This document shows positions 46,357-58,477 of a DNA stretch of 64,000 bases, piece after piece; the stretch's first letter is position 1, and every line of letters begins with the position of its first letter. The stretch comes from Euryodendron excelsum. Lineage: Eukaryota > Streptophyta > Magnoliopsida > Ericales > Pentaphylacaceae. The DNA lies in NCBI GenBank assembly GCA_033060915.1, contig CM065396.1:4580001-4644000 (forward strand), in the 5' to 3' direction. The notes beneath the pieces are model-generated. The model did not search any database. It was not told the origin of the DNA and was given only the letters and a program-made list of their open reading frames with translations. Made by a program: the position numbers and the translations under genes.

Positions 46357-48638
46357 TGTCACACCCGCACCCAATCAGGCATCATTAATGCCGTCTTAGG
46401 ACGAACGTGATCACACAGGTCACCAACCTGTACGCGAAACCTCACAACAATCCCGAAGATAAAAATCTTAAAAGGATTAAACAACATCATTATATAACTA
46501 AACCATCCATAAACTTCCATAGTGTAATATGAAAAGATTATCAAGTTAAACTCATAATAATTACAAATCAACAGTAAATAAACTCCCATCTAATACACAA
46601 TGACTCAATAATGGAGCTTCTCGAAGCTCTCCAACTCCACACTAACATCAACAACGACAGTGAGCAGTGGACCAAACCTCCCTTCTCATCTCACCTGCAA
46701 GACAATCTATATGGGTATGAGCTATATATCAACATGGTCATAAAGATAATCAATACTTATAAATAATGAATAATAAATGAGCATTATATAATCCACTAAT
46801 AGATAAATCACCACCAATGATATATAATCACCGTCATCAATGAGAAATAAATGGTAAATACACCTGTCACCAACACCAATAAGGAATGCCTTATGAAATG
46901 TAACATCTCCTGTGATGCAATGCATGATACACCACAAATGAGTGCGCTATTTATGATAAAATTGGCCCAATATATCGATGCTTTGTTATTAAAGGATATC
47001 CATCGTGATACCCTATTAAGTTAGTCCACCGTGACCACCTTAGGTTAGCCCTCACTCGGCTACACCTTCTCCTGTGCAATGCAAATTATGCACATAATAT
47101 GTATGGTATGCGAATATCACCTCATAAACCACCAATCATCATCAATATAGATAATAAGATATTCTATACAATATGAGAAAGAATATATTAAGCTCCTCAC
47201 AATTAATATGAACATTCATAATAAGACATTCACTCAATACGAATAAGAATATCTTGTATTCCCACACAATCATCACCAACATTAATATTAACAAAAACAC
47301 CACAATCAATACCAACATAGATAATAAGATATCTAATTTAATATAAATAAGATTATCTTAAATCCCCACCTGATACCGTCTTACAAACACAATCGAGTCA
47401 CCTCTTTGATTGTGCCGAAGTGTTTTACTCTGCTTTTGAACCTATCACATACCACCACATCAAACTTGATGAAGTAAATGTTATACTGCATAACCAGTGC
47501 ATGAAATGTAACATGTTAAACCCTTTCCCATGTAATGCAAAGTACAAAATGTACACTAATGAAAGAATCTGACCGTGAGAACGATCCTAAACATCGTCAA
47601 GACAACTAGGAAAAAGTTGCTAACCTAAGTCTAATAGCTTGTCGTCAGGAAGACACCAAGGACCATCTTGCCGACCAGAGCCCCCCTGTGGTTCAACTAT
47701 AAAATCTGTCGACCTGACTCCACAACTTACCACATCATCCTAACCCAATTACAAACTCTCCAAAGACCCAAAATGAAACTCTAAGGCCACAACCAGACTC
47801 CACACATTAAAACCATAAACAACATGTAAGATTCAAGGCTTCCACCTGGAACTTTTAAATACTTCTTCACATCTCACCTCCAATTCACCATCATGGCATG
47901 ACATATAAACATGCAAAACTACAAATACATAATAACACAAGCATGAACATGAGATTCTCACATTAAGAAATGATCACATAAGCTTTCCCATGCACTTTTC
48001 TCTTCTTTTCCTTCGTTTCTCTTGTTCTTTTTTTCTTTTCTCTCACTTTCGTTCTCACCCAACACTTTTCCTCTACACCAGTTCATCTCTTTCTTCTTCA
48101 CCCCTTGACTTGAAAGCCAAGATAGATACAACTTGTATCTAATGCGCCACATGTCACAAATGCACCATTTCTAGTGACAAGCACACACCTCACGCACATA
48201 CTTCACATAAGTGAGTCATACACCTAGGTGTCAAGCATACACATGCACACTTAGCACTTTACTAATCCATATGATTAATATAATTAATCACACTTATGAT
48301 AATTAATCATGATTACTGTGAGATAAAAATTCTATAGTTTCTAGATCAAGGTCGGGCCACAAAGAATGGTAGTGCCGATCTACTACAGAAGAGACCCAGC
48401 ATAAGCTCACTACAAATAATGATGCTGACCTGATATCAGCAAAGCCCAGCATCTGCTAAGGCATAGCCGACCTACATGAAATGCTCACAAAAATGATAAT
48501 TCCCCCCCCCCCCCCCCCCCCCCAACCCCATGGCATATTCTCATTAAATCAATCTAATTAAACTCCTCAATTAGTATAATCAAATATTAGAATGCATGCA
48601 ACTAACTAAAATGATGCTAAACAATGTTGGGTTTTACA
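46357..48638 (-). mobile_element. Gypsy 2 5' LTR (2.28 kb)
   Basis: Edges TGTCACACCCGCACC and GTTGGGTTTTACA. It aligns with 38329-41856 once the nested solo LTR is removed. It has a unique stretch at 48105-48245 absent from the other LTR and a run of 22 C at 48502-48523. Most differences between the two LTR starts are transitions. Confidence 0.9.
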
Positions 48639-48643
48639 CAAAG

Positions 48644-49674
48644 ATGTACTAAGATTCGAAGGAAATGTTTTGGTGGCCCGGAATGAAGAGGAGATAGTCG
48701 AGTTCGTGTCACGATGCCTATAGTGTCAACAAGTCAAATTAGAACATTTAAGACATGCGGGAGTACTACAACCACTACCAATACCGGAATGAAAATGGAA
48801 GCACATCACTATGGATTTTATCGTCGAGTTGCAAAACTCATCACAGGGCTGTAATGCTGTCTAGGTCATCATAGATAGCCTTACCAAGTCCACGCGTTTC
48901 TTGCCAATAAAGACTACCTACTTTTTAGCAAAGTACACGACTTTTTTTATTACAGAGATTATTGGGTACATGGTATGCCATTTTCAACTGTGTCAGATCG
49001 GGATCCAAGATTAGTGGTGAGATTTTGGAAGAGTTTGCAAAAGGCTATGGGCACTGAACTGAATTTTAGCACCACTTTCCATCCACAAACTGATGGACAA
49101 TCAGAAAGAACTATTCAGACCTTGAAAGATATATTGTGGTTATGTGTAACTCAATTTTCAAGGAAGTTGGGAAACTTACTTGCCACTAGTGGAGTTCGCC
49201 TACAATAATAGTTTTTACGAAAGCATTGGGATGGCACCTTATGAAGCACTTTATGGAAGAAAATGTAGGTCTCTAGTTTACTGGACTGAGGTTGGAGAAA
49301 GAAATATTTTAGGGCCTGAAATCGTGCAACTAACCACCGACAAGATCAAGATAATTCGACAAAGACTCCAAACTGTTCAAAGTCGCCAAAAGAGTTATAC
49401 GAATGTGCAAAGACGAGACTTAGAGTTTGAAGAAGAAAGCCACGTGTTTTTGAAGGTATCTCCTTCCAAAGGGATAAATCGTTTCGGTAAGAAAGTGAAG
49501 TTGAGTTTAAGGTACATTGGACCGTTTGAAATTCTTCAACGGGTTGGACCTGTCACTTACTGTATTTCTCTTCCACTAGAACTTTCGCAGGTTTATGATG
49601 TCTTTGACATTTCTATGCTAAGCCGATACGTCCACGACCCGATGCATGTGATTGATCACTATCCCTTACTGTGA
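48644..49674 (+). pseudogene. Gypsy 1 integrase core and C-terminus
   Basis: Resumes after gypsy 2 with EMFWWPGMKRR; a broken stretch carries the first catalytic region (VIIDSLTKSTRFLPI-like, about 48867-48910). 48975-49208 reads TVSDRDPRLVVRFWKSL and FHPQTDGQSERTIQTLKDIL, with Asp and Glu of DDE visible. 49180-49674 reads AYNNSFYESIGMAPYEALYG and LRYIGPFEILQRVGPVTY. A frameshift near 49190 separates the last two. Confidence 0.88.
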
Positions 49675-49676
49675 AT

Positions 49677-49850
49677 GAGGATTTGGACTACGTTGAGAGA
49701 CCGATCGAGATTCTTGATTGACGGGACCAAGTTCTTAGGAACAAGGTCATTCCATTGGTGAGAGTTTAGTGGCAGAACCATACATGCGAAGAGTCTAGTT
49801 GCGAGCATAAAGACGAGATCCGGGAGTGTTATTCCTATTTGTTTGAGTAG
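49677..49850 (+). pseudogene. Gypsy 1 chromodomain remnant
   Basis: In a shifted frame: EDLDYVERPIEILD, then RDQVLRNKVIPLVRV and WQNHTCEE, with two in-frame stops. It identifies the element as a Tekay/Del-like chromovirus. Confidence 0.82.
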
Positions 49851-49885
49851 TGGCTTGTATCAAGTTTGGGGGACTAAACTTATTT

Positions 49886-49898
49886 AAGGGAGGAAGGA
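49886..49898 (+). promoter_or_regulatory. Gypsy 1 polypurine tract
   Basis: AAGGGAGGAAGGA directly before the 3' LTR start. Confidence 0.8.
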
Positions 49899-51719
49899 TG
49901 TAATGTCCCGAAATTTCATTTTCTAATTTAATATGACTTTTTGAAAATGGTATCATTTTATTACATTCTAGAAGTCAAGTTGACCATTATATGACTTGTG
50001 TAGCAATGTAAGTTGTATGTGTGAACCAAGGGATTATTTCCCATAGGAGTCTCCTAATGTCACTCACACACACACACACACACACACACACCCACACTAC
50101 TGCCAAATAAGAGAAAGAGAGAAGGGAGGAAGAAGATTAGAGGGGCTCAACCCAAGCTAGGAGAAGCCATTGTTGAAGCTTGAGAAAGCTTAGAAGAAAG
50201 GTATGAACCTTAATCTCTTGTAAATGTTGTTAGAGTTTGAAAACCCCCCATTTTGTGTATGTTAGGGTTTGAGATTTCAAACCCTAGATCCCTTTGATTT
50301 ACTTGTTTATAATATCTTATTTTGAGTTATTGTGGCCTTTTTGGGTTAATCTTTGGACCCTAGATGCATTAAGAGAGTTTGGTTGAGATTTGATTGAGTT
50401 TGGGGTTAGAAAACCCATTTTTGTTCGCACCAACAGCGGACCTAGTATGCCCTAGAGTGCCTGATGGCGCGGTTCACTAATCGAAGTGCACTAGAGTGCG
50501 CCCTAGTGTGCCTGATGGCAGGCTTGACTGATCGAAGCGTGCCAGAGGGCGCCCTAGCGTGCCTGATAGCGCGGTCCTTTGTGATTTTGCTTCTTTTCTT
50601 TTAGGCTATGTATGGGGTCGTTATGTTTGATCCTTTTATATGTTCTACGTATAGGAACACCATTATTAAGCATAATCCTCAAATTTAGAGGTGAGTAACG
50701 TTATGCCATGAGTAAAATCTATTACTTTCCAAATGCTTTCAAGTTAAATTACTTTTTATGCATTGCTTTCCATTTATTTCAATGTATTAATGATTATGTT
50801 CAAGTATAAATGTAATGTCTTGAAACGCATACAAAACTTTACTTATGATATCAATTGAAACCCATAGACTAGAATGTTTAAATGAAGGAGATGCATGATT
50901 TTAAAAGTATTATTGCCACCTCGAGGTCTTTCGTGGCAAGACCTTAAACTGGCAACGATGGTCCTTCGATATGGGACATGAAATAATCTATTGCCATGTT
51001 TGGGAGACGTCCCTCGGCTTTAAGCCCTATGATGTGTGACTTTCAAGGTTGCTACTGCTGAGCTTCACTCTGATGTCGGATTGTAGCACACATATGATTT
51101 TGGAACAAAGAGAGATTACATGTTCTAATGTTATATGAAAAGTTATGCTATGCTTCAACAAGGAACAATGTATGGTGCATCTTTCTTTCATGATATTATG
51201 AGTTGAAATAAAGTATTGTTTCAATATGAAGCTTATGTCATAAATGCTTTCTCTATTATTTATACATTAGATATTAATGCTAATCCATGATATTTTATGC
51301 CCATGGATCATTATTATTCACTAGGCGTATAGCTTACGTTTCTCAAAATATTTTCAGATAGCCAAACTGGGAGATCTTAGGAGGGGGCCGTTATGTGGAT
51401 GTTTGAGCTACAACCCACGGGCCTTATATTATGAATGTGTTATTCAGGGTTGGACTCTATGATGTTTTGTAACCTTATAAATGGTATAATTGTGGCGGCC
51501 TTGCATAGGCCATATGGTATGTTTGTATTTTGGGATTAAGCACAGTTTTGCCATGTATGACCCATGTATTAATTTAAGTTTATGAATTTCCTTTTTGCAA
51601 TTATGCATCATTTTAAATGATTATGCAACTGCCAGATTATGAGATGTGGCCTTGGGTAGCTAAGCTACTGGCCGATCATGCACCCTAAATTTGTATAGGC
51701 CATATTACAGGACGTGACA
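49899..51719 (+). mobile_element. Gypsy 1 3' LTR (1.82 kb)
   Basis: TGTAATGTCCCG to GGACGTGACA, homologous to 31123-34912 without its nested insert. Includes a CA microsatellite (50064-50092) and the GC-rich tandem array (50440-50580). Confidence 0.9.
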
Positions 51720-52400
51720 ATTCTAGTTGATACTTAAAAAAAACTCTTTTTCCACACTGAAATCAGCCCCCCAGAAGCTCCCTCAGAGTTTACTACTTCC
51801 CAATCAATATTATCATTGCCCCAAATTAACTTAATCTTCCACCAGTCACATATCTTCCATTTTGTTTCTTGAAACATTATCATATCAATCCCCCTTCCTT
51901 TTACATCTTTCCTGACCATACATCTTTTAATTCTACCCGCAAGACCTCTAACATTCCATAATAGGATCTTCATATTAACAAAAATGCAAACACCTTAACT
52001 ACACTCCTTGCTGCTACTTCTTTTTAGTCATCAATCTTCCTTTCCTTTGCCCCTTTTCAATGCCATTCCATTCCAGTTCTTTAAATTTTTCTCTGCATTT
52101 GTCTTCAATGTTGTGAAAATGCACTCCTAATTTCTTCTCCATTTCAATGGTGGTTTTAGCTTCTTCTAAGTAATGCCTCTCCATTTTCTTTAGAATTAAA
52201 GTGTTCCTATTCCTTCTGTTTTGTGAAGGTAAGGATGAAGCAGTTGTTGAGTTTGATGATGAGTTGGACTCCCTTGATACTCCTTTTATGTTCATTGCCT
52301 TCTTGGTTTCACCTATCCTTTCCTTTTCTTTTGATACTCCCTCACTTTGTTTCTTTGGGATGGTTGGTTCACAAATTGATGGTTAATTTTTTGTGATTGG
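51720..52400 (-). mobile_element. LINE 5' part, severed from its 3' part by gypsy 1
   Basis: 51734-51973 reads MKILLWNVRGLAGRIKRCMV and MIMFQETKWKICDWWK, the start of the APE-type endonuclease. 52014-52295 is an upstream frame (MNIKGVSRESNSSSNSTTAS, KELEWNGIEK) that could be the end of ORF1 or a linker; I do not recognise it. The 5' edge near 52400 and its target duplication are uncertain. Confidence 0.85.
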
Positions 52401-55400
52401 GTTGCTTAACGTTTTTTTTTTTTCTCTCTAGAACTTTTTGTCAGAGGCTGAACTTTAGTTTCAATAGAATTTTATTTTGTTCTTTAAGATTTTTGAATTA
52501 GCATTCTTAAAGTTTCGAACTGCGTTCTGAAGTGGGTCACGTTTGTTACAGCAAGGTTCGATTCTCATATTCTCATTACGTACGGTCAAGCGACTCAAGT
52601 TAGTCAAAGATGCTCCTTAAGTTTGTGGAAAAAAATATAGTAATTAGGTAGTATTGGATCTTCGGTAATAATTTATATTAAATAATAATACGTAGTGTAT
52701 GAATACATTAATAATCTAGATTTATAGTGTAGTGGAAAAACTTCTATGCTTTTTTTGAAACTCAAATTTTTGATAAAAAAACAAAAGAAAAAGAAAAGAT
52801 AAAAGATAAGAGAATAAAAATACTCTTTATTTTTCTTCATTTTTCCTTCACATTTTACTTTTTTTAAAAAAAAATTCAAGTTCCAAGCGGAGCCTTACGC
52901 TTCATTTGGAATCCAAATTTTTGATGGAAAAAATAAAGAAAAAGAAAAAGGTAAAAGAAAAGAGAACAAAAATATTCTTTATTTTTACTCACTTTTCCTT
53001 CACCTTTACCTTTTCTAATAAAAAATTCGAATTTCAAGCGAAGTCTTAAAGAAAAAAATATAACAAAATCTAATAGGATGTTTTTTTAAAAATTTTTCCA
53101 CTAACACTACAAATTCACATGTTACAATTTGATAAAAATTACTACAAAGCACTCAATATTACTTGACGATTGAACTATTTTCCCAAGTTTAAAAAGGGCG
53201 TGGAACTTTCACTTGCTCACTTTGGCATGGTCGAAATGAATTTGCTTAGTACACATGATTCATACCATTTCTTTCTTTTTTTATTGTTGTTATAAAATTT
53301 GGCCTTTATGTAAGGATTAATCTTTTCGAGTGTTTAATTATGGGCTTTTTAAAATTTGTTTTCTGGACAACTCCGTAACTAGGAACTTGATGGGATTATC
53401 ATTTGAGTTGCTTTGCTGACATCCCATGTGGGACAGAATAGAAGTAAGAATTGAATTTGGATTGATCCCAGATTCTCAGTCATAATTTTGTGTAGCAACT
53501 GTCTGAATTTTGGGATTGAATTTGTTGCTTAATTGGGATTGGTTTGGTTAGCATTGTGGAATTTCTGGCTTACACTTGCAATTAGTCGGTGTACTAACTT
53601 CTTATTCTTCCCTTTCTTTTTGTTTTTTGGTTTGTTTTTCTTCCTTCGAATCTACCTCAACTCAAATTCATGAAATATTTGTTCTTTTTTGTATTTTAAT
53701 TATTTTTTTTATCCTCTTAGTATTATCCATCTTTTCCCTATTCAAAAAGTCATGAGAATTTATCAAAGTCTGAATACTTGAAATTCCTAACATCTGTTGC
53801 ATGAAGAATTAGTAATGAAAAATGACTGTTAGCAGTCTTAGCATAGGTGACATGTGAGAACGAACTATAGTGTCACCAAACTCCCAGCTTGGGACTTATA
53901 GTATTTTCTTATTTTAGAACACTTCATTTTTCAAAGTTATCAGTTTCGAAATTTTATTGTACAAAATATCTTAATCGACATCGACATCACTTCAAACTTG
54001 ACACATAACATGGTCGAGGTATAGGTGACGTGTAGGGACGAACCACACTCAACTCTCACCATAATTTCTGGCCTTTCACCTTCCATTGCTTTGCTGATTT
54101 CACAATTTGAAATATATAACTCATTTTCTATATATAAGTTTTTCAAGAGCCATTATTTAGGATAATTTAAAAAATGTTGCCACATTTATATCGAGGAACT
54201 TGACACATGATTCTAGATTCTAAATGGTCTTACGAGATTTATTGTGGATAAATTTCTTACATATGACACTGACCTTGCTAAAAAAAGGCTTGATCAAGTC
54301 CCAATCTATGCAATAATATTACAGACTTAATCTAATTAAAATGGTCCAAACTTGCTAACCAATATGACATGATGCTGCAGTCAGGAGGGGAACATGCATG
54401 TTAGATGAAGTACTTATTACTTCTTTATTGTATACAGTAAAATTGTACCTTTTGTTTTAAAACTATTGTTTATTTTTTATATAAATGTTTTACAACTAGC
54501 ATGAACTGAAGGTATTTGAAAAATATTTCTTATTAAGCACGATCAAAATTTAAGAAGCCTATCAATAGGTTTGATAAAGACTTATAACACTGGACTCTCA
54601 ATCACTCCTAATTTAATTTTTTGTTTAAAAATACATGAATGAATTTTTATTTAAAATAATAAAATAGGATAGAGAAGATGTATTGAGTCCTTTCATGTTT
54701 ATTGAGTTTGATCAAGCTTAAAATATTGATCAAATCCAAACTAATAAATTTATATCATAGAAACAATCTTGTCAAATAATGGATATATTCTTCATCACCC
54801 AAACTTTATATGTAGTTTCAAGTATCAAAGTTTTCTTTTATTGTTTGTAGAGTAAAGTCATATTTTTATATTTTAATAATATAAACGAATAATTTATTTT
54901 CAGTATAAATGTTTTATAAATGGTACGATTTAAGGTTTTCAAATAATATTATTCTACTGATCGATAGACAAACTATATGAAATTTGGATATATATATGAC
55001 AAAAAACCAAAAGTTTTGTGTCACAAGTATGTTTGAAAAATAAATAAGAAAAAAATAGTTTGTGGCATGTGTGCATCTAAAAAACTAGACATTTTGTGGC
55101 ATGTGTCCAATTATTTCCTGACACTTGTTTTCCCTTTTAATTCAAATTTTTAAACATTATTTGAATATGTGATATTGTGAGTATTTGGAAACAATTATAT
55201 TTTGACTAATATACATGATTTAATTGGACAATATAAATAGGGACATAATATAGATTATTTCATGAGATATGCTATTTCTGTTTTAAAAATTTATAATCTA
55301 ATTTATTCTTTGGAAGGAGCATAGTTAATGAAAATTTGAAAAACTTGCCATATTGAGCAATGAGCATAAATTTATGAAAATTTAAAGGAAAAGCAAGTTG

Positions 55401-55535
55401 GGAAGATCACACCCAATAAATCTATGGCACATGTATTTTTATATTTTGAAAATTGAAAATATTGAGAGAGAAAAAATTAGAACTTTTAACCCCAAAAATC
55501 ACACAACAAATTGCTATAATATATAGTATATAAGG
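52401..55535. other. AT-rich spacer with a 150-bp tandem MITE-like unit
   Basis: 52746-53048 holds two copies of a 150-bp unit (GCTTCATTTGGAATCCAAAT type, at 52748 and 52899), each ending in AAGCGNAG and each nearly self-complementary. No gene recognised in the rest. Confidence 0.45.
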
Positions 55536-56319
55536 TAAATAATTATTTTGTCTTTCCAACTTTGTCTTAGATTTTGAAATCTAAAAAAAGAACTATGTCT
55601 TAGATTTTAATATTATCCCTTAACTTTTATTACTTCTATTTAAGTTTGCCAACTATTAAAAGTAAGTCAATGTAGTTCAATACTTTAAGGTAAGTGAGAA
55701 CAGTAAAACATTAATTACAATTTGACCTTTTTCACATGACTTAATATCATTTACACCTTTGAACAAAAAATTATATTTTCATCTCTAAATTATAGAATTT
55801 GAATTTAGATAATTATCATAAACGGAAGGAACAATTTGAGGCTTTTAACTTTTTTGATCGGATACAAAATACAACATATATTTTTTTTTGGTTAAAATAT
55901 TTAATTTCAAATATGCCCTTAGTATTGGTGACCCAATAACTAGTAGACAACAAAAGTATGGTTCTTTAGACAATTATTGTAATTCTCTTAGCCATAAAAT
56001 CCCTTCTTATTTTTTTTTTTTTTCCTTTTGCTTGACAAAATAGTATATACGTTTGCCCAAATAAGCCCTTAACTTTGAATTTTAATAGCTTTGTGGTTGA
56101 AAATATATAAAAAAAATAATAATAATTTAAGAGGGTAAGTGATATTAAATTATAATTGAGAATATCAAAGTAAAATTATTTTTCATATTTTGTCACTCAT
56201 TTTTTTGTTGGATTATATTGGCTTACTTTTAGGAGTTGGAGGGATTAAATAAAACAAATAAAAGTTGAAGGATGCCATTAAAATCTTAGGTAAAGTTGGA
56301 GGGACAAAATAATTATTAA
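55536..56319. mobile_element. Foldback element with TIRs of at least 120 bp
   Basis: Left TAAATAATTATTTTGTCTTT against reverse-complemented right TTAATAATTATTTTGTCCCT; pairing continues through CCAACTTT, TAAGATTTTAAT and TAAAAGTAAG blocks (55536-55690 against 56190-56319). No transposase. The target duplication was not fixed. Confidence 0.6.
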
Positions 56320-57348
56320 GTCAAATTATTATAATAAATTCTTAGTTCTTTAAGCTTCAAAATATTAGCTCAATTTTCAGCTTTTCACTATATAAAATAT
56401 AAAAGTATATGTATAGTGTAATTATTCGTTCTTTCAAAGACAAATAAGGTATTGGCTTAAATAAAATTACTTTTATAATTTTTTTTATCTAATTCATATA
56501 TTTAGCTCAAAGAGTCAAATACCTCCTGAATTTAACCTTTTTCTTTTGTAACTCAAAAGTTATTTGGAAAACATTTGCCAAACCTGAGTTCCCCGTTCTA
56601 ATTCCCGAATCTACGTATCAAAGCGAAAACGGACAAAAGTTGCAAGCTACTTCAATCAAATTGTGAATCACAATTAAATTATGTGTTGAACCAATAGCAT
56701 TAGCTATGTGGACTGTTTTTTTTTTTTTTTTGTTACTTAAAGAAACAGTAGTACGTTAATCTTTCTCATCTTCTTACTTAGAAAGCTTCTGATAAAATTA
56801 ATTGACGATAAAAATTTATTAGTTTTGGCTCGATCAATATTTTAAAGTATAAACAGTTTTATAGACAATAATTTTTTCCAACAAGCTTGGCAAGGACCGA
56901 TAAAACTTGATTTATCATGTTTTCATTATTTTTGAATAAAAGAATAATCTATGGTATTATTTAATATTTCATAAGATGCATTCAGCTTCAATAATCCAAT
57001 CTTTTTGAATTCCTTTAGATCATATAATTTTAAAACATTTATATGGAAAAAAAAACTCACTTTTTTGTTTTTAAAATAAAAATACAAGTTTATTGGAAAC
57101 AACCAAGAAAAAATAAGTACTTCAAGCATTTTTAACTCACCATTTAATATAATTTCATGCTATTTAACAAATTTCGTAATCTACAATGTAATCATGTTGA
57201 CGAGATTGATTTTATGATGTAAATGCATTATTTAGACTTGATCCACATTGTTAAGCCAGACTAGCTTAAGAACTTATTTTCAGTATAATTGGCAATGCCT
57301 TACTAAAGTTAATTTCACTTTTTTGTCTTATTATTATGCCGTTAAAGA
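56320..57348. other. AT-rich spacer
   Basis: No gene, RNA or element recognised. A poly-T run is at 56716-56732. Confidence 0.4.
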
Positions 57349-57353
57349 ATAAG

Positions 57354-58410
57354 TGTGATACCCGTAATTTTCTAATTAACTGCATTACATCCCTAATAGG
57401 ACTAGAACGTCTGTCACTCGAAAATTTAGCTAAAAAAATCGTAATTAAACAACGAAACCCCAGTATGACACCGTACTCGCACATAGTGGTGCCGGTGAGC
57501 ATCCAGGCTGTAAATCGACTCTTCCACAACCAATTTAAGACTTCATACGTTAGTGAAAGCCTCGGATATAGTATGTTTAAATAGATTTGAACACCACATG
57601 CAAGGCTTTATTTTCTAAGCCATTACACTAATTCTCATTCATTTTTTTTTTCAAACACCATGCGGCTTTAATAACCGAATATATACCTTGTAATATAAGG
57701 TATATACACATACACCTTAGAGAGCATCATTGGCTGCATGTATGGCCAACTTATGTCCTTAATATATATGTATATATATCTAAGTAGTGCCCTTATATTG
57801 TATAGTTAGTAACAGCAGTGTATGAAATGCATTAACACACACCCACCCCACTATAACACACCCACTTTCAACCCTACACACTAGACACCCTACCAGCTGT
57901 CTAGTGGCTGGTTATAGTTATACGGAGAGAGAGAGAGAGAGAGAGAGAGCGCCCGTGGGAGAGGAAAACCTCCCCATGAACCTATCACACAAAACTCTTG
58001 TACAACCCACCTATTATATATATATTATGCCAATACAATGCCAACTTATGACTGGCTATATATATATAAATATATATAGAGAGAGAGGGAGTGTGAGAAA
58101 TATATATATAGAGAGAAAGACCATGTGGGGAGGGAGTCTCCCATGCACCAACCAAGGCTCAAAAGCTTGCAACACCACCTTAACCCTTGTGGTTGCTGGG
58201 CAGAGTGCCCATGCAAACCCTTAGTGGCCGGCCAAAGAGTGAGATGAAGAGAGATACAGAGAGAGGAGGGAAAACGAGAGGGAGAGCTCCATACCTCGAC
58301 AACACCACCCCAGTGCACACCCCACTATATATATATAGGGCCTGAAACTTAGTCCCAGGAGTGTTGCTCACTGATATTTGAAGTAGAGGAGTGTAGAGAG
58401 AGAGAGAGTT

Positions 58411-58477
<67 letters not shown>

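Noticed and set aside
57266..57584. Two overlapping open frames of about 85 codons
   Set aside because: They cross the exact border of a solo LTR and lack any domain.
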